NCBI GenBank assembly: GCA_025465385.1
Contig: JAODNG010000422.1
Coordinates: 1-8,519, forward strand
Direction: 5' to 3'
DNA: 8,519 bases
Source of the DNA: Pseudonocardiales bacterium
GTDB lineage: Bacteria; Actinomycetota; Actinomycetes; Mycobacteriales; Pseudonocardiaceae
This document shows, piece after piece, positions 1-6,360 of the stretch. A model generated the notes under the pieces. It ran no database searches. It was given only the letters and a program-made list of their open reading frames with translations, and was not told where the DNA came from. The translations under genes and the position numbers were made by a program. How positions within the stretch are numbered: the stretch's first letter is position 1; every line of letters starts with the position of its first letter.

Positions 1-254
1 CGGATCTCGCGGGTGCGCTGTGCGGCCGTCTCACAGGCCTGCCCTCGGCGTAACCACTCCGGCGCGTCTGCTGTGGGGTCCTCGACCAGCAAGATGGCAT
101 TGAGGAACTCATCCTGCGCCACACCCCCCCACGGCTCACTCGAATACACCGGAGACACCTCGACTACCCGGTCACCCAAATGTTCAACGCAGCCACGCAG
201 ATATCCCAACCGATCCCCCACATTCGACCCGATCGACAACACCGCCCTACTCAC
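1..254 (-). CDS. folK: FolK, 2-amino-4-hydroxy-6-hydroxymethyldihydropteridine pyrophosphokinase (N-terminal part, cut by window edge)
   Basis: FolK transfers pyrophosphate from ATP to 6-hydroxymethyl-7,8-dihydropterin, giving the activated pterin used by FolP; it is cytosolic. Read on the minus strand from a GTG at 254, the frame is open to the window edge and gives 84 residues beginning MSRAVLSIGSNVGDR, the hallmark N-terminus of the HPPK family, followed by a YSSEPWG segment (about residues 38-43) and DEFLNAILLVE (48-58, with the pterin-binding Asn region). The C-terminal two thirds, including the Mg/ATP-binding Asp pair, lie outside the window. The GTG start is chosen because it matches the family's usual N-terminus (the M. 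tuberculosis protein, from memory, begins MTRVVLSVGSN). It sits 81 nt downstream of the folB stop, a gap filled by two palindromes, whereas the neighbouring folate genes overlap. Third-base usage differs from folB (few C-ending codons). Identity is secure; the exact start is likely but not proven. Confidence 0.9.
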   Translation of the reverse strand, partial: MSRAVLSIGSNVGDRLGYLRGCVEHLGDRVVEVSPVYSSEPWGGVAQDEFLNAILLVEDPTADAPEWLRRGQACETAAQRTREI

Positions 255-269
255 CGCACGCCGCCCCGA

Positions 270-293
270 CCGCGTTCTGGATAGAGAACGCGG
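270..293. repeat. palindromic repeat, copy proximal to folK
   Basis: Perfect inverted repeat: 9-bp arms CCGCGTTCT (270-278) and AGAACGCGG (285-293) around a 6-base loop GGATAG. It lies between the folB stop and the folK start and has a near-identical partner 42 bp away. In RNA from either strand it would form a GC-rich hairpin. There is no U-run after it, and a terminator here would cut folK off from its operon, so a classical terminator is unlikely. It may be an unclassified REP-like mycobacterial repeat, an mRNA processing or stability element, or a protein operator. Confidence 0.75.
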
Positions 294-312
294 CAAAACG
301 GCCGTGGATAGG

Positions 313-334
313 CGCGTTCTGCATCCTGAACGCG
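313..334. repeat. palindromic repeat, copy proximal to folB
   Basis: Second copy: 7-bp arms CGCGTTC (313-319) and GAACGCG (328-334) around the 8-base loop TGCATCCT. Aligned with the other copy (CGCGTTCT at 271 and 313), most positions over about 26 bp agree, including arms and part of the loop (CTG-AT), so the two are copies of one element, not independent palindromes. The right arm ends one base before the folB stop codon complement at 336-338. Confidence 0.75.
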
Positions 335-335
335 G

Positions 336-716
336 TCATCGGCGGCGGTGGGTGGTTACGGAGACGTCGGTGAAAGACTGGGGGATGGGGGCTCTGGGTT
401 TGTGGACCGTGACTTCTACGGCTTGGTCGCGCTGGTCACTGAGCACCTCGGTGGCGATTCGGGCGGCCACCGTCTCGATCAAGTTGTAGGGCTGTCCACC
501 GACGATCCGGGCGGCTCGCTGGGCCAGCGCGCCGTAGTCCAGCGTCGCGGACAGCTGATCGGTCAGGCCAGCAGGCCCGAGATCCAGCCAGACCGTCGCG
601 TCGACGACGAACTCCTGGCCGTGCGTTCGCTCGTGTTCGTGGACCCCATGGTGACCATGGACCCGCAACCCGGTGAGAGTGATCCGGTCACCGCCTATGC
701 CGTCCTGGGAGCTCAC
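336..716 (-). CDS. folB: FolB, dihydroneopterin aldolase
   Basis: FolB cleaves 7,8-dihydroneopterin to 6-hydroxymethyl-7,8-dihydropterin and glycolaldehyde, the third step of dihydrofolate synthesis, in the cytosol. The 126-residue product has the family's usual length. It shows the N-terminal strand DRITLTGLRVHGHHGV, the conserved HGVHEHER block (residues 23-30), the LDY Tyr (61), the substrate-binding Glu in NLIETVA (Glu81) and the catalytic Lys in VTVHKPRAPIP (Lys106). The GTG start at 716 overlaps the folP stop as GTGA (4 nt), pointing to translational coupling; a modest G-rich Shine-Dalgarno lies just upstream. The next gene, folK, does not follow immediately: an 81-nt gap with two palindromes intervenes. 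Assignment is confident from motifs and from the folE-folP-folB-folK order. Confidence 0.95.
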   Translation of the reverse strand: MSSQDGIGGDRITLTGLRVHGHHGVHEHERTHGQEFVVDATVWLDLGPAGLTDQLSATLDYGALAQRAARIVGGQPYNLIETVAARIATEVLSDQRDQAVEVTVHKPRAPIPQSFTDVSVTTHRRR

Positions 717-1576
717 AGCGACCCCACACGTGGCGCAATGGTGGCGCCCAGCCGCCAGGCCGCGGCGACAGCGGCGGCGTCGCGCGTCGCCGCCGCGTCA
801 TGCACCCGGACGCCCCACGCACCAGTCGCCGCGGCCAGCGCGGACACTGCGGCGGTGGCGGTGTCCCGGCCATCGCAGCGACGTGGGGTGCCGGTCGCGC
901 CGGCCAGTAGAGTGCCAAGAAATCGCTTACGCGAAGCTCCCACGAGGACCGGGAACCCCAGTTCGATCAGCGCCTCCAGGTGGCCCAGCAGCGCCCAGTT
1001 GTGCGCCGCCGTCTTGGCAAAGCCGAGCCCGGGATCCAGCACCAGCGCACCGGGGTCGACGCCAGCGCCCACCGCGGCGTCCACCCGGGCCAGCAACTCA
1101 GCGCGCACCTCGCCGACCACATCGGAATACCTCGCCAGATCGTCCATCCGCTCGCTGTGCCCGCGCCAGTGCATCAGGACCCACGGCACCCGGCAGCGAG
1201 CCATCATCGGCGCCATCGCCGGATCGGCCAGACCCCCTGAGACGTCGTTGACCATGATGGCGCCGGCCTCCAGGGCAGCCTCCGCCACCGCCGCTCGGGT
1301 GGTGTCCACGCTGCACGGCACGCCGCCGGCGGCCAGCTCACGGATTACCGGTACCACCCGGGCGATCTCGGTGGGTGCATCGACGCGCTGAGCGCCCGGG
1401 CGGGTGGACTCTCCCCCGATATCGACCAGATCAGCGCCCGCAGTGCGCAGCGCCAAGCCATGCGCCACCGCGTCGTCACGGTCGCAGTAGCGGCCACCGT
1501 CGCTGAAGGAGTCGGGGGTGACGTTGAGGATGCCGATCACCACGCAGCGGCCTGGATCAGACAGCGCCGGGTGCAC
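713..1576 (-). CDS. folP: FolP, dihydropteroate synthase (sulfonamide/dapsone target)
   Basis: FolP condenses 6-hydroxymethyl-dihydropterin pyrophosphate with p-aminobenzoate to give dihydropteroate; sulfonamides and dapsone compete for this site. The 287-residue TIM-barrel protein shows the family blocks in order: NVTPDSFSDGG (18-28), GGESTRPGA (54-62), MVNDVSGG, PWVLMHWRG, VLDPGLGFAKTA, LVGASRKRF and, near the end, GVRVHD. The loop positions where dapsone-resistance changes occur in M. leprae (Thr53, Pro55 there) correspond to Thr58 and Pro60 here and carry the susceptible-type residues. I chose the GTG at 1576 because GGAGG (1582-1586) lies 5 nt upstream. A GTG at 1582 overlapping the folE stop would add two residues but sits on that Shine-Dalgarno. 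The reading frame stays open further upstream inside folE, but those residues resemble nothing in the family. This is the folP1 type by context. Confidence 0.96.
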   Translation of the reverse strand: MHPALSDPGRCVVIGILNVTPDSFSDGGRYCDRDDAVAHGLALRTAGADLVDIGGESTRPGAQRVDAPTEIARVVPVIRELAAGGVPCSVDTTRAAVAEAALEAGAIMVNDVSGGLADPAMAPMMARCRVPWVLMHWRGHSERMDDLARYSDVVGEVRAELLARVDAAVGAGVDPGALVLDPGLGFAKTAAHNWALLGHLEALIELGFPVLVGASRKRFLGTLLAGATGTPRRCDGRDTATAAVSALAAATGAWGVRVHDAAATRDAAAVAAAWRLGATIAPRVGSL

Positions 1577-1578
1577 GG

Positions 1579-2142
1579 TCACCTCCGCATCAAAGCGAGC
1601 ACCTCGCTGCGGGACGAGGCGCTGGTCTTGAACAACCCCCGGACGGCTGATGTCGTGGTGGTCACACCGGGCTTGCGGACGCCACGCATCGCCATGCACA
1701 GATGTTGAGCCTCGATCACCACGATGGCCCCGCGCGGTTGCAGGCGGCTCACCAGCGCGTCGGCAACCTGGGAAGTGAGCCGCTCCTGCACCTGAGGGCG
1801 CCTCGCGTAGAGGTCGACCAACCGGGCGAGCTTGGACAGTCCGGTGACCCGGCCGGCTGCGTTCGGGATGTAACCGACGTGCGCCATGCCGTGAAAGGGC
1901 ACCAGGTGGTGCTCGCATTGGCTGTACATCGGGATGTCCTTGACCAGCACGAGCTCGTCGTGCCCTTCGTCGAAGGTCCGCTCCAACACCGTATCGGGAT
2001 CGACGAACAGGCCGGCGAACATCTCCTGGTAAGCCCGCGCCACCCGAGCCGGGGTCTCGCGCAGACCCTCCCGGTCCGGGTCCTCCCCGCAGGCGATCAG
2101 TAGTTCACGCACCGCCGCCTCCGCCCGGGCGTGGTCGAACAC
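1579..2142 (-). CDS. folE: FolE, GTP cyclohydrolase I
   Basis: FolE converts GTP to 7,8-dihydroneopterin triphosphate and formate, the entry step of folate synthesis. The 187-residue product carries the zinc/catalytic motif CEHHLVPFHG (Cys76, catalytic His78, zinc-ligand His79), the second zinc Cys in EAQHLCMAMRGV (Cys149), RVTGLSKLARLVD, the RPQVQERLT block and the C-terminal TTTSAVRGLF. The homohexamer-forming core is complete. The start is GTG at 2142, 26 nt after the ftsH stop. The M. tuberculosis protein is, as I recall it, about 15 residues longer at its N-terminus, and this frame remains open upstream to the ftsH end, but no ATG, GTG or TTG is available there, so 2142 is the best start despite a weak Shine-Dalgarno. 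It ends only 2 nt before the chosen folP start, whose Shine-Dalgarno lies inside folE. Confidence 0.95.
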   Translation of the reverse strand: MFDHARAEAAVRELLIACGEDPDREGLRETPARVARAYQEMFAGLFVDPDTVLERTFDEGHDELVLVKDIPMYSQCEHHLVPFHGMAHVGYIPNAAGRVTGLSKLARLVDLYARRPQVQERLTSQVADALVSRLQPRGAIVVIEAQHLCMAMRGVRKPGVTTTTSAVRGLFKTSASSRSEVLALMRR

Positions 2143-2168
2143 TCGGTGCGCACCCAGGTCGAAAAGGG

Positions 2169-4559
2169 TCAGCGGTTCCCGTCCTCGCCGAACCAGGGCG
2201 TCGACTGGTCATCGGGGGGAGGCTCCTGCGGCGGGCGAGCACCAGGCGGCGCGGGCCGCCAGGACGGCGCGGGGGGTTCGGTGGCTGGTCGCCATCCCGG
2301 CGGCGCGCCATAGCTCGGCGGACCTGAGGTCGGCGGACTGTTGCCGGTGCCGGACCCCCCTTGCGGGCCTTCCGATCCGCGCGGCGGCAGCGGATAGGAC
2401 TTGGTATACGACGGGAATCCGACCTGCGTCGGACCTGGAGTCGTCGGCTGACCAGGGGCTGGATATCCGGTGCCGCCACCGTTGACCGACCCCGCTGGGT
2501 AGCCGGGGTGCGGGCCCGCCCCGTTAGGACCGGGGTGACCGGGCGGGCCGTGCGGCGGGCCACCCGGCAGGTCGTCACCGCCTGGCGCCACGCCTACCGG
2601 AGTGGGAGTCCGGTCCGGCGGGGGCCATGGCTCGCCACGCTCCTTGGCAAGCTCGCCAGCGGTCTTGATCGGCGGCTTGTCCGACGGGGTGCGACCGCCG
2701 AAGTCGTTGAACGCGGTGATCCGTGGTCGCTTCTCCACCCGGCTGAAGACCCGCTGAAGGTCCTTACGGTGCAGCGTCTCCCGCTCCATGAGCTCGACAA
2801 CGAGCTCATCGAGGACGTCTCGATAGGTGTTGAGGATGTCCCAGGCCTCGGTGTGCGCTGCTTCGATGAGCGCCCGCACCTCTTCGTCGATCTCGTGCGC
2901 GACTTCCAGCGAGTAGTCCGGCTGCCGTCCCGCCGAGCGACCGAGGAACGGATCACCCTGCTCTTGCCCGTACTTCACCGCACCCAGGCGCGCGCTCATC
3001 CCGTATTCGGTGACCATCGCACGGGCGATCTTGGTGGCCTGCTCGATATCCGAGGAGGCTCCGGTGGTCGGCTCGTGGAAGACCAGCTCTTCCGCCGAGC
3101 GTCCACCCAGGGCGAACACCAGCCGGGCGATCATCTCCGACCGGGTCATCATCTGCTTGTCGTCCTCGGGCACCACCAGCGCGTGCCCGCCGGTGCGCCC
3201 GCGGGGCAGGATCGTGAGCTTGTACACCGGGTCCAAGTCGGGCATCGCCCAGGCAGCCAGTGCGTGTCCACCCTCGTGGTAAGCGGTGATCTTCTTCTCA
3301 CGTTCGGAGATGATCCGGTTCTTACGTCGCGGACCGCCGATCACCCGGTCGACCGCTTCTTCCAGCGCGGCGCCGTTGATCAGCTTGCCGCCTTCCCTGG
3401 CGGTGAGCAGGGCGGACTCGTTGATGACGTTGGCCAGATCGGCCCCGGAGAAGCCGACCGTGCGCTTGGCCAACCCCTGGAAATCGACGTCGGTATCGAA
3501 CGGCTTGCCCTTGGAGTGCACCTCAAGGATGGCCCGACGACCTTGGATATCCGGCGCGGAGACCGGGATCTGCCGATCGAAGCGGCCGGGGCGCAGTAAG
3601 GCGGGGTCCAGGATGTCCGGGCGGTTGGTCGCGGCGATGAGGATGATGCCGCCCCGGGCGTCGAAGCCATCCATCTCGACGAGAAGCTGGTTGAGGGTCT
3701 GCTCGCGCTCATCGTGCCCGCCGCCCAGGCCCGCACCACGCTGCCGACCCACCGCGTCGATCTCGTCGACGAAGATGATGCAGGGAGAGTTCTGCTTCGC
3801 TTGCTCGAACAGATCTCTCACTCGGGATGCACCAACCCCGACGAACATTTCGACGAAGTCAGAGCCGGAGATCGAGTAGAACGGCACGCCGGCCTCGCCG
3901 GCCACCGCCCGGGCCAACAACGTCTTACCGGTACCGGGTGGGCCGTAGAGCAGCACACCTTTGGGGATCTTGGCACCGAGCGCCTGGTAGCGGCTCGGGT
4001 TGGCGAGGAAATCCTTGATCTCTTCAAGTTCCTCTACGGCCTCGTCGGCGCCTGCGACGTCGCCGAACGTCGTCTTGGGCATGTCCTTGCTTAGCTGTTT
4101 AGCCTTGGACTTACCGAAGTTGAGCACCCGGTTGCCGCCGCCTTGGACGTTGTTCATCATCCACATCAGCAGCAGGAGCAACAACCCGAGCGGGATGAGG
4201 TAAATCAGCACCTGGAACAGCAGGGACTGCTGGGTGACCTTGGTGTCCCAACCGTCCGGGATCGACGAATCGCGCAGCGCCTGGGTGATCTGGTCAGTGC
4301 TCTGCTCGGGGTATTGGGTGAGCACCTTGGTGCCGTGGATACCCGCGACCGGATGGTCCAACGTCAGCCGCAGCCGCTGTTCTTTGTCCTCGATCGTCGC
4401 CTGCTTGACGTTGTGCGTCGTGAGCTGCTGCAACGCCTGTGAGGTGGTGACCTGGCTGTATCCTCGAGTGTCGTCGAGGAGGAAGCCAAAGGCGTAGTAC
4501 AGCACCAACCCGGCTATCACCCACAACAGCGGGTTGCGGAGTATTTTCTTGCGGTCCAT
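2169..4559 (-). CDS. ftsH: FtsH, membrane-anchored ATP-dependent zinc metalloprotease
   Basis: FtsH forms a hexamer in the cytoplasmic membrane and degrades misfolded membrane proteins and selected cytosolic regulators using ATP. The 796-residue protein has a first membrane helix (about 11-28), an extracytoplasmic region of about 80 residues, a second helix (about 112-136), the AAA+ module with Walker A GPPGTGKT (206-213), Walker B IIFVDEID (261-268) and the arginine-finger segment RPGRFDR (323-329), then the M41 protease with HEGGH (428-432) and the third zinc ligand, Asp504, in SSDIEQATKIA. HEGGH instead of HEAGH is usual in mycobacteria. Residues from about 642 to the end form a Pro/Gly-rich tail of roughly 155 residues; from memory the M. 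tuberculosis protein is 760 residues, so the tail accounts for the extra length. ATG start at 4559 with GAGGGG (4570-4575) upstream. First gene of the ftsH-fol cluster. Confidence 0.97.
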   Translation of the reverse strand: MDRKKILRNPLLWVIAGLVLYYAFGFLLDDTRGYSQVTTSQALQQLTTHNVKQATIEDKEQRLRLTLDHPVAGIHGTKVLTQYPEQSTDQITQALRDSSIPDGWDTKVTQQSLLFQVLIYLIPLGLLLLLLMWMMNNVQGGGNRVLNFGKSKAKQLSKDMPKTTFGDVAGADEAVEELEEIKDFLANPSRYQALGAKIPKGVLLYGPPGTGKTLLARAVAGEAGVPFYSISGSDFVEMFVGVGASRVRDLFEQAKQNSPCIIFVDEIDAVGRQRGAGLGGGHDEREQTLNQLLVEMDGFDARGGIILIAATNRPDILDPALLRPGRFDRQIPVSAPDIQGRRAILEVHSKGKPFDTDVDFQGLAKRTVGFSGADLANVINESALLTAREGGKLINGAALEEAVDRVIGGPRRKNRIISEREKKITAYHEGGHALAAWAMPDLDPVYKLTILPRGRTGGHALVVPEDDKQMMTRSEMIARLVFALGGRSAEELVFHEPTTGASSDIEQATKIARAMVTEYGMSARLGAVKYGQEQGDPFLGRSAGRQPDYSLEVAHEIDEEVRALIEAAHTEAWDILNTYRDVLDELVVELMERETLHRKDLQRVFSRVEKRPRITAFNDFGGRTPSDKPPIKTAGELAKERGEPWPPPDRTPTPVGVAPGGDDLPGGPPHGPPGHPGPNGAGPHPGYPAGSVNGGGTGYPAPGQPTTPGPTQVGFPSYTKSYPLPPRGSEGPQGGSGTGNSPPTSGPPSYGAPPGWRPATEPPAPSWRPAPPGARPPQEPPPDDQSTPWFGEDGNR
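2172..2636 (-). other. low-complexity Pro/Gly-rich FtsH C-terminal tail
   Basis: This is the part of ftsH encoding about residues 642-796. It is dominated by Pro, Gly, Ser and Thr with recurring short units such as PGG, GPPG, HPG, SYGAPPGW and WRPA, and it ends in an acidic stretch (STPWFGEDGNR). No catalytic or membrane motif is visible, and it is likely disordered. Other mycobacterial FtsH proteins also carry a Pro/Gly/Ala-rich tail of different sequence, so it is a fast-evolving appendage after the conserved IPSDKPP-like boundary (here RTPSDKPPIKT, 623-633). Confidence 0.7.
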
Positions 4560-4791
4560 GCGGCTACGGCCCCTCGGTGGCCTCGACCCTCCTGAGCTGA
4601 CTGTGCTGTCCTTCGCTAGTGCCTCTCCACCATCGAGGACAGCAGAGCACTCCCGTTGTCACCACCCTACCTGGCGGCCCTGACTGCCGGTTGGCGGATG
4701 AACCAGAGTTGACATGCGCCTGGCGGTATAAACCCTTCAGTGTTGGTATGGCCGTCCCGGCTTACACCACAGATGGGTGATCGCGGAACCG
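4560..4791 (-). promoter_or_regulatory. ftsH upstream region (promoter presumed, not resolved)
   Basis: These 232 bp separate the hpt stop from the ftsH start and hold no plausible gene on either strand. The ftsH Shine-Dalgarno GAGGGG is at 4570-4575, ten nt before the ATG. Since ftsH begins a new cluster after the largest gap in the window, its promoter should lie here. On the minus strand a TAGGGT hexamer (about 4664-4669) fits the loose mycobacterial -10 pattern TAnnnT, but no good -35 accompanies it, so I do not claim a specific site. In M. tuberculosis this same junction holds more than a dozen genes. Confidence 0.4.
4744..4769 (-). terminator. possible weak hairpin downstream of hpt
   Basis: On the minus strand, 23 nt after the hpt stop, TGGTGT pairs with ATACCA (one G-U pair) and, past a small bulge, GCC pairs with GGC around a five-base loop. 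No U-run follows directly. It could be a weak intrinsic terminator of the kind without a U-tail that has been proposed for mycobacteria, or chance. The position, at the end of the dacB-to-hpt cluster, is its main support. Confidence 0.25.
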
Positions 4792-5391
4792 CTAGTCGGC
4801 GTAGACCTCCGGCGCGAGGGTCCCGATGTAGGGCAGGTCACGGTAACGCTCGCCGTAGTCCAATCCGTATCCGACGACGAACTCTTGCGGGATATCGAAG
4901 CCGATGTAGCGCACCGACACATCAACCTGGACCGCGTCGGGCTTGCGCAGCAGCGTGCACACCTCCAACGTGGCCGGCCGGCGCGTCGCCAGGTTCCGCA
5001 GCAACCACGACAGTGTCAACCCCGAGTCGAGGATGTCCTCCACGATGAGGACGTTGCGGCCGGTGATGTCCCGGTCGAGGTCCTTGAGGATCCGCACCAC
5101 CCCTGACGATGAGGTCGCCGAGCCGTACGAGGCCACCGCCATGAACTCCAGCTGGACCGGAATCGGCAGCGCGCGGGCGAGGTCGGTCATGAACATCACC
5201 GCGCCCTTGAGGACCCCGACAAGCAGCAGATCGCCCTTGTCGTGTTCCGCCTGGTAGTCGGCCGCGACCTGATGCGCGAGTTCCGCCGTGCGGCACCGGA
5301 TCTGCTCTTCGGTGACCAGCACCGACGCGATATCGCCGGGGTACAGGCCATCATCCGAATCGTGAGCATCGTCATCGACGTCGACAGACAT
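4792..5391 (-). CDS. hpt: Hpt, hypoxanthine (guanine) phosphoribosyltransferase
   Basis: Hpt salvages hypoxanthine and guanine to IMP and GMP using PRPP in the cytosol. The 199-residue product has the LKG loop (61-63), the FMAVASYGSATSSSG flexible-loop region (83-97), the PRPP-binding motif VLIVEDILDSGLT (114-126, acidic pair Glu118-Asp119), the base-contacting Lys in VCTLLRKPDA (144-153) and the C-terminal VGYGLDYGERYRDLPYIG block. The start is the ATG at 5391, preceded by a strong Shine-Dalgarno AGGGGAGG (5396-5403); the frame is open further upstream but that stretch lies inside tilS and lacks family similarity. It overlaps the tilS end by 20 nt, a tilS-hpt pairing that is common in bacteria, and in many of them ftsH follows, as here. 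The N-terminal 15 or so residues are acidic and probably variable. Identity is confident. Confidence 0.96.
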   Translation of the reverse strand: MSVDVDDDAHDSDDGLYPGDIASVLVTEEQIRCRTAELAHQVAADYQAEHDKGDLLLVGVLKGAVMFMTDLARALPIPVQLEFMAVASYGSATSSSGVVRILKDLDRDITGRNVLIVEDILDSGLTLSWLLRNLATRRPATLEVCTLLRKPDAVQVDVSVRYIGFDIPQEFVVGYGLDYGERYRDLPYIGTLAPEVYAD

Positions 5392-6304
5392 GCAACCTCC
5401 CCTGTGCCCGCACCAGCTCGACATCGCCGGGCAACCGCAAAGCGCCCTGGCCCGACCACCGGCCGACCAGATCGTCGGCGGCCCGTAGGTGGGCATCGGT
5501 CAGCTCGGCGACCCCGGCGTCGAGCAGCCAGCGACGCAGCACCCGGCGGCGCAACGCGGCCGGCACCTCGGCAAGCGCGGCGACGTCGAGGTCGGCCTCC
5601 CGCGCAGCTGCTGCGAGCAATCCGCGCGCCTGCCCATCGAGCACATCAAGATCTTCTTGTAGCTGCCCGGCGGTCCGGGCCAGCGCCTGCGCCACCCCGC
5701 CAGCAAGGACATCCTCCAGCAGCGGCAGCACCTCGGTGCGCAGCCGGACCCGCCGGAACCGGGGTTGTGAATTGTGCGGATCGAGCCATGGAACGAGATC
5801 CAGCGCGACACAAGCCGCGGCGGTGACCGCCCGGCGCACCCCGAGCAACGGCCGACCCCAGGGTGGGTCCAGCTCCCGCATTCCCGCGATCGACCGTGGT
5901 CCTGAGCCTCGGCCCAGCCCGAGCAGCACCGTCTCAGCCTGGTCATCCAGGGTGTGGCCGAGCAAGACCAGGGCCCCGGCCGGCGCAGCCGCGCGCAGCG
6001 TCGCGTACCGGGCCCGGCGGGCCGCCGCTTCCGGCCCTCCCGGACCGTCCACCGTGGTCTGTAACACCCGCACCTCGGTGGCGCCGAGCCGGCGTAGCGC
6101 CTGCGCGGCGGTCTGTGCCACCTGCGCCGAACCCGGCTGCAACTGGTGGTCGACGATCAAGCCATGCACCGCCAGGCCCAGCCGTCCGGCGCTGTGCACC
6201 GTCGCGGCAGCCAGCGCCAGCGAGTCGGCACCGCCGGAGCAGGCCACCGCGACGGTGTCTGCCGCGTTGTAAGTAGCCAGAAACCGGCGGACCGCGGTGC
6301 GCAC
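5372..6304 (-). CDS. tilS: TilS, tRNA(Ile)-lysidine synthetase
   Basis: TilS attaches lysine to cytidine 34 of the CAU-anticodon isoleucine tRNA, using ATP, so that the tRNA reads AUA codons as isoleucine; it is essential and cytosolic. From the GTG at 6304 the product has 310 residues with the PP-loop SGGADS (23-28), VDHQLQPGS (51-59), the conserved HTLDDQAETVLLGLGRGSG (117-135), GMRELDPPW, RPLLGVRR (151-158) and DPHNSQPRFRRVRLR (175-189), then a less conserved C-terminal domain. This is close to the M. tuberculosis protein (323 residues as I remember it). The start is uncertain: GTG at 6388 would give 338 residues and overlap the upstream gene by 28 nt. I prefer 6304 because SGGxDS normally lies about 20-30 residues from the N-terminus; neither start has a good Shine-Dalgarno. 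Its end overlaps the hpt start. Confidence 0.93.
   Translation of the reverse strand: MRTAVRRFLATYNAADTVAVACSGGADSLALAAATVHSAGRLGLAVHGLIVDHQLQPGSAQVAQTAAQALRRLGATEVRVLQTTVDGPGGPEAAARRARYATLRAAAPAGALVLLGHTLDDQAETVLLGLGRGSGPRSIAGMRELDPPWGRPLLGVRRAVTAAACVALDLVPWLDPHNSQPRFRRVRLRTEVLPLLEDVLAGGVAQALARTAGQLQEDLDVLDGQARGLLAAAAREADLDVAALAEVPAALRRRVLRRWLLDAGVAELTDAHLRAADDLVGRWSGQGALRLPGDVELVRAQGRLHVCRRR
5396..5403 (-). promoter_or_regulatory. strong Shine-Dalgarno that fixes the hpt start
   Basis: AGGGGAGG on the minus strand ends 4 nt before the ATG at 5391. It lies inside the tilS coding region and decides between this start and longer in-frame options reaching to 5496. Confidence 0.8.
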
Positions 6305-6360
6305 CTCGCTAACCGCAGGGCTGACCTGTTTTAGAGTGGCAGGGCTCAGATCGGCACGGC

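Larger units (their letters stand above)
247..339 (-). other. possible 30-codon leader ORF between folB and folK
   Basis: An ATGA at 339-336 overlaps the folB TGA stop, the kind of coupled start expected for folK in a compact folate operon. Reading from this ATG gives 30 codons (beginning MTAFRMQNAP) and a TAG at 249-247 that overlaps the folK GTG start by 8 nt, in a different frame from folK. The peptide has two similar halves 14 residues apart (AFRMQNA and AFSIQNA), a direct result of the 42-bp spaced palindromes. It resembles no protein I know. It may be a relic of the old folK start pushed out of frame, or a coupling leader that carries ribosomes from folB to folK. Coding status is unproven. 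Confidence 0.25.

Noticed and set aside
646..660. 15-nt palindrome CCATGGTGACCATGG inside folB
   Set aside because: It lies in codons for the conserved HGHHG stretch; repetition of His-Gly codons explains the symmetry.
348..1391. Long plus-strand open frame (347 codons) opposite folB and folP, and a similar one of 412 codons at 2361-3599 opposite ftsH
   Set aside because: Long antisense frames are expected in GC-rich coding DNA. The translations are Arg/Pro/Ala-rich without family motifs, and the minus strand encodes well-recognised enzymes.
1577..1918. N-terminal extension of FolP to 401 residues
   Set aside because: The extra part overlaps folE in another frame, has no family similarity, and a good GGAGG precedes the GTG at 1576.
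3264..3278. HEGGH instead of HEAGH in the FtsH active site, as a possible defect
   Set aside because: His, Glu and His are all present, and mycobacterial FtsH as I know it also has Gly here; a normal lineage variant.
4709..4732. TTGACA and TATAAA hexamers on the plus strand in the ftsH-hpt gap
   Set aside because: The spacing is only 12 bp, too short for a sigma-70-type promoter, and there is no plus-strand gene downstream.
5392..5496. N-terminal extension of Hpt to 234 residues
   Set aside because: It lies in the tilS coding region with no similarity to the family, while ATG 5391 has a strong Shine-Dalgarno.
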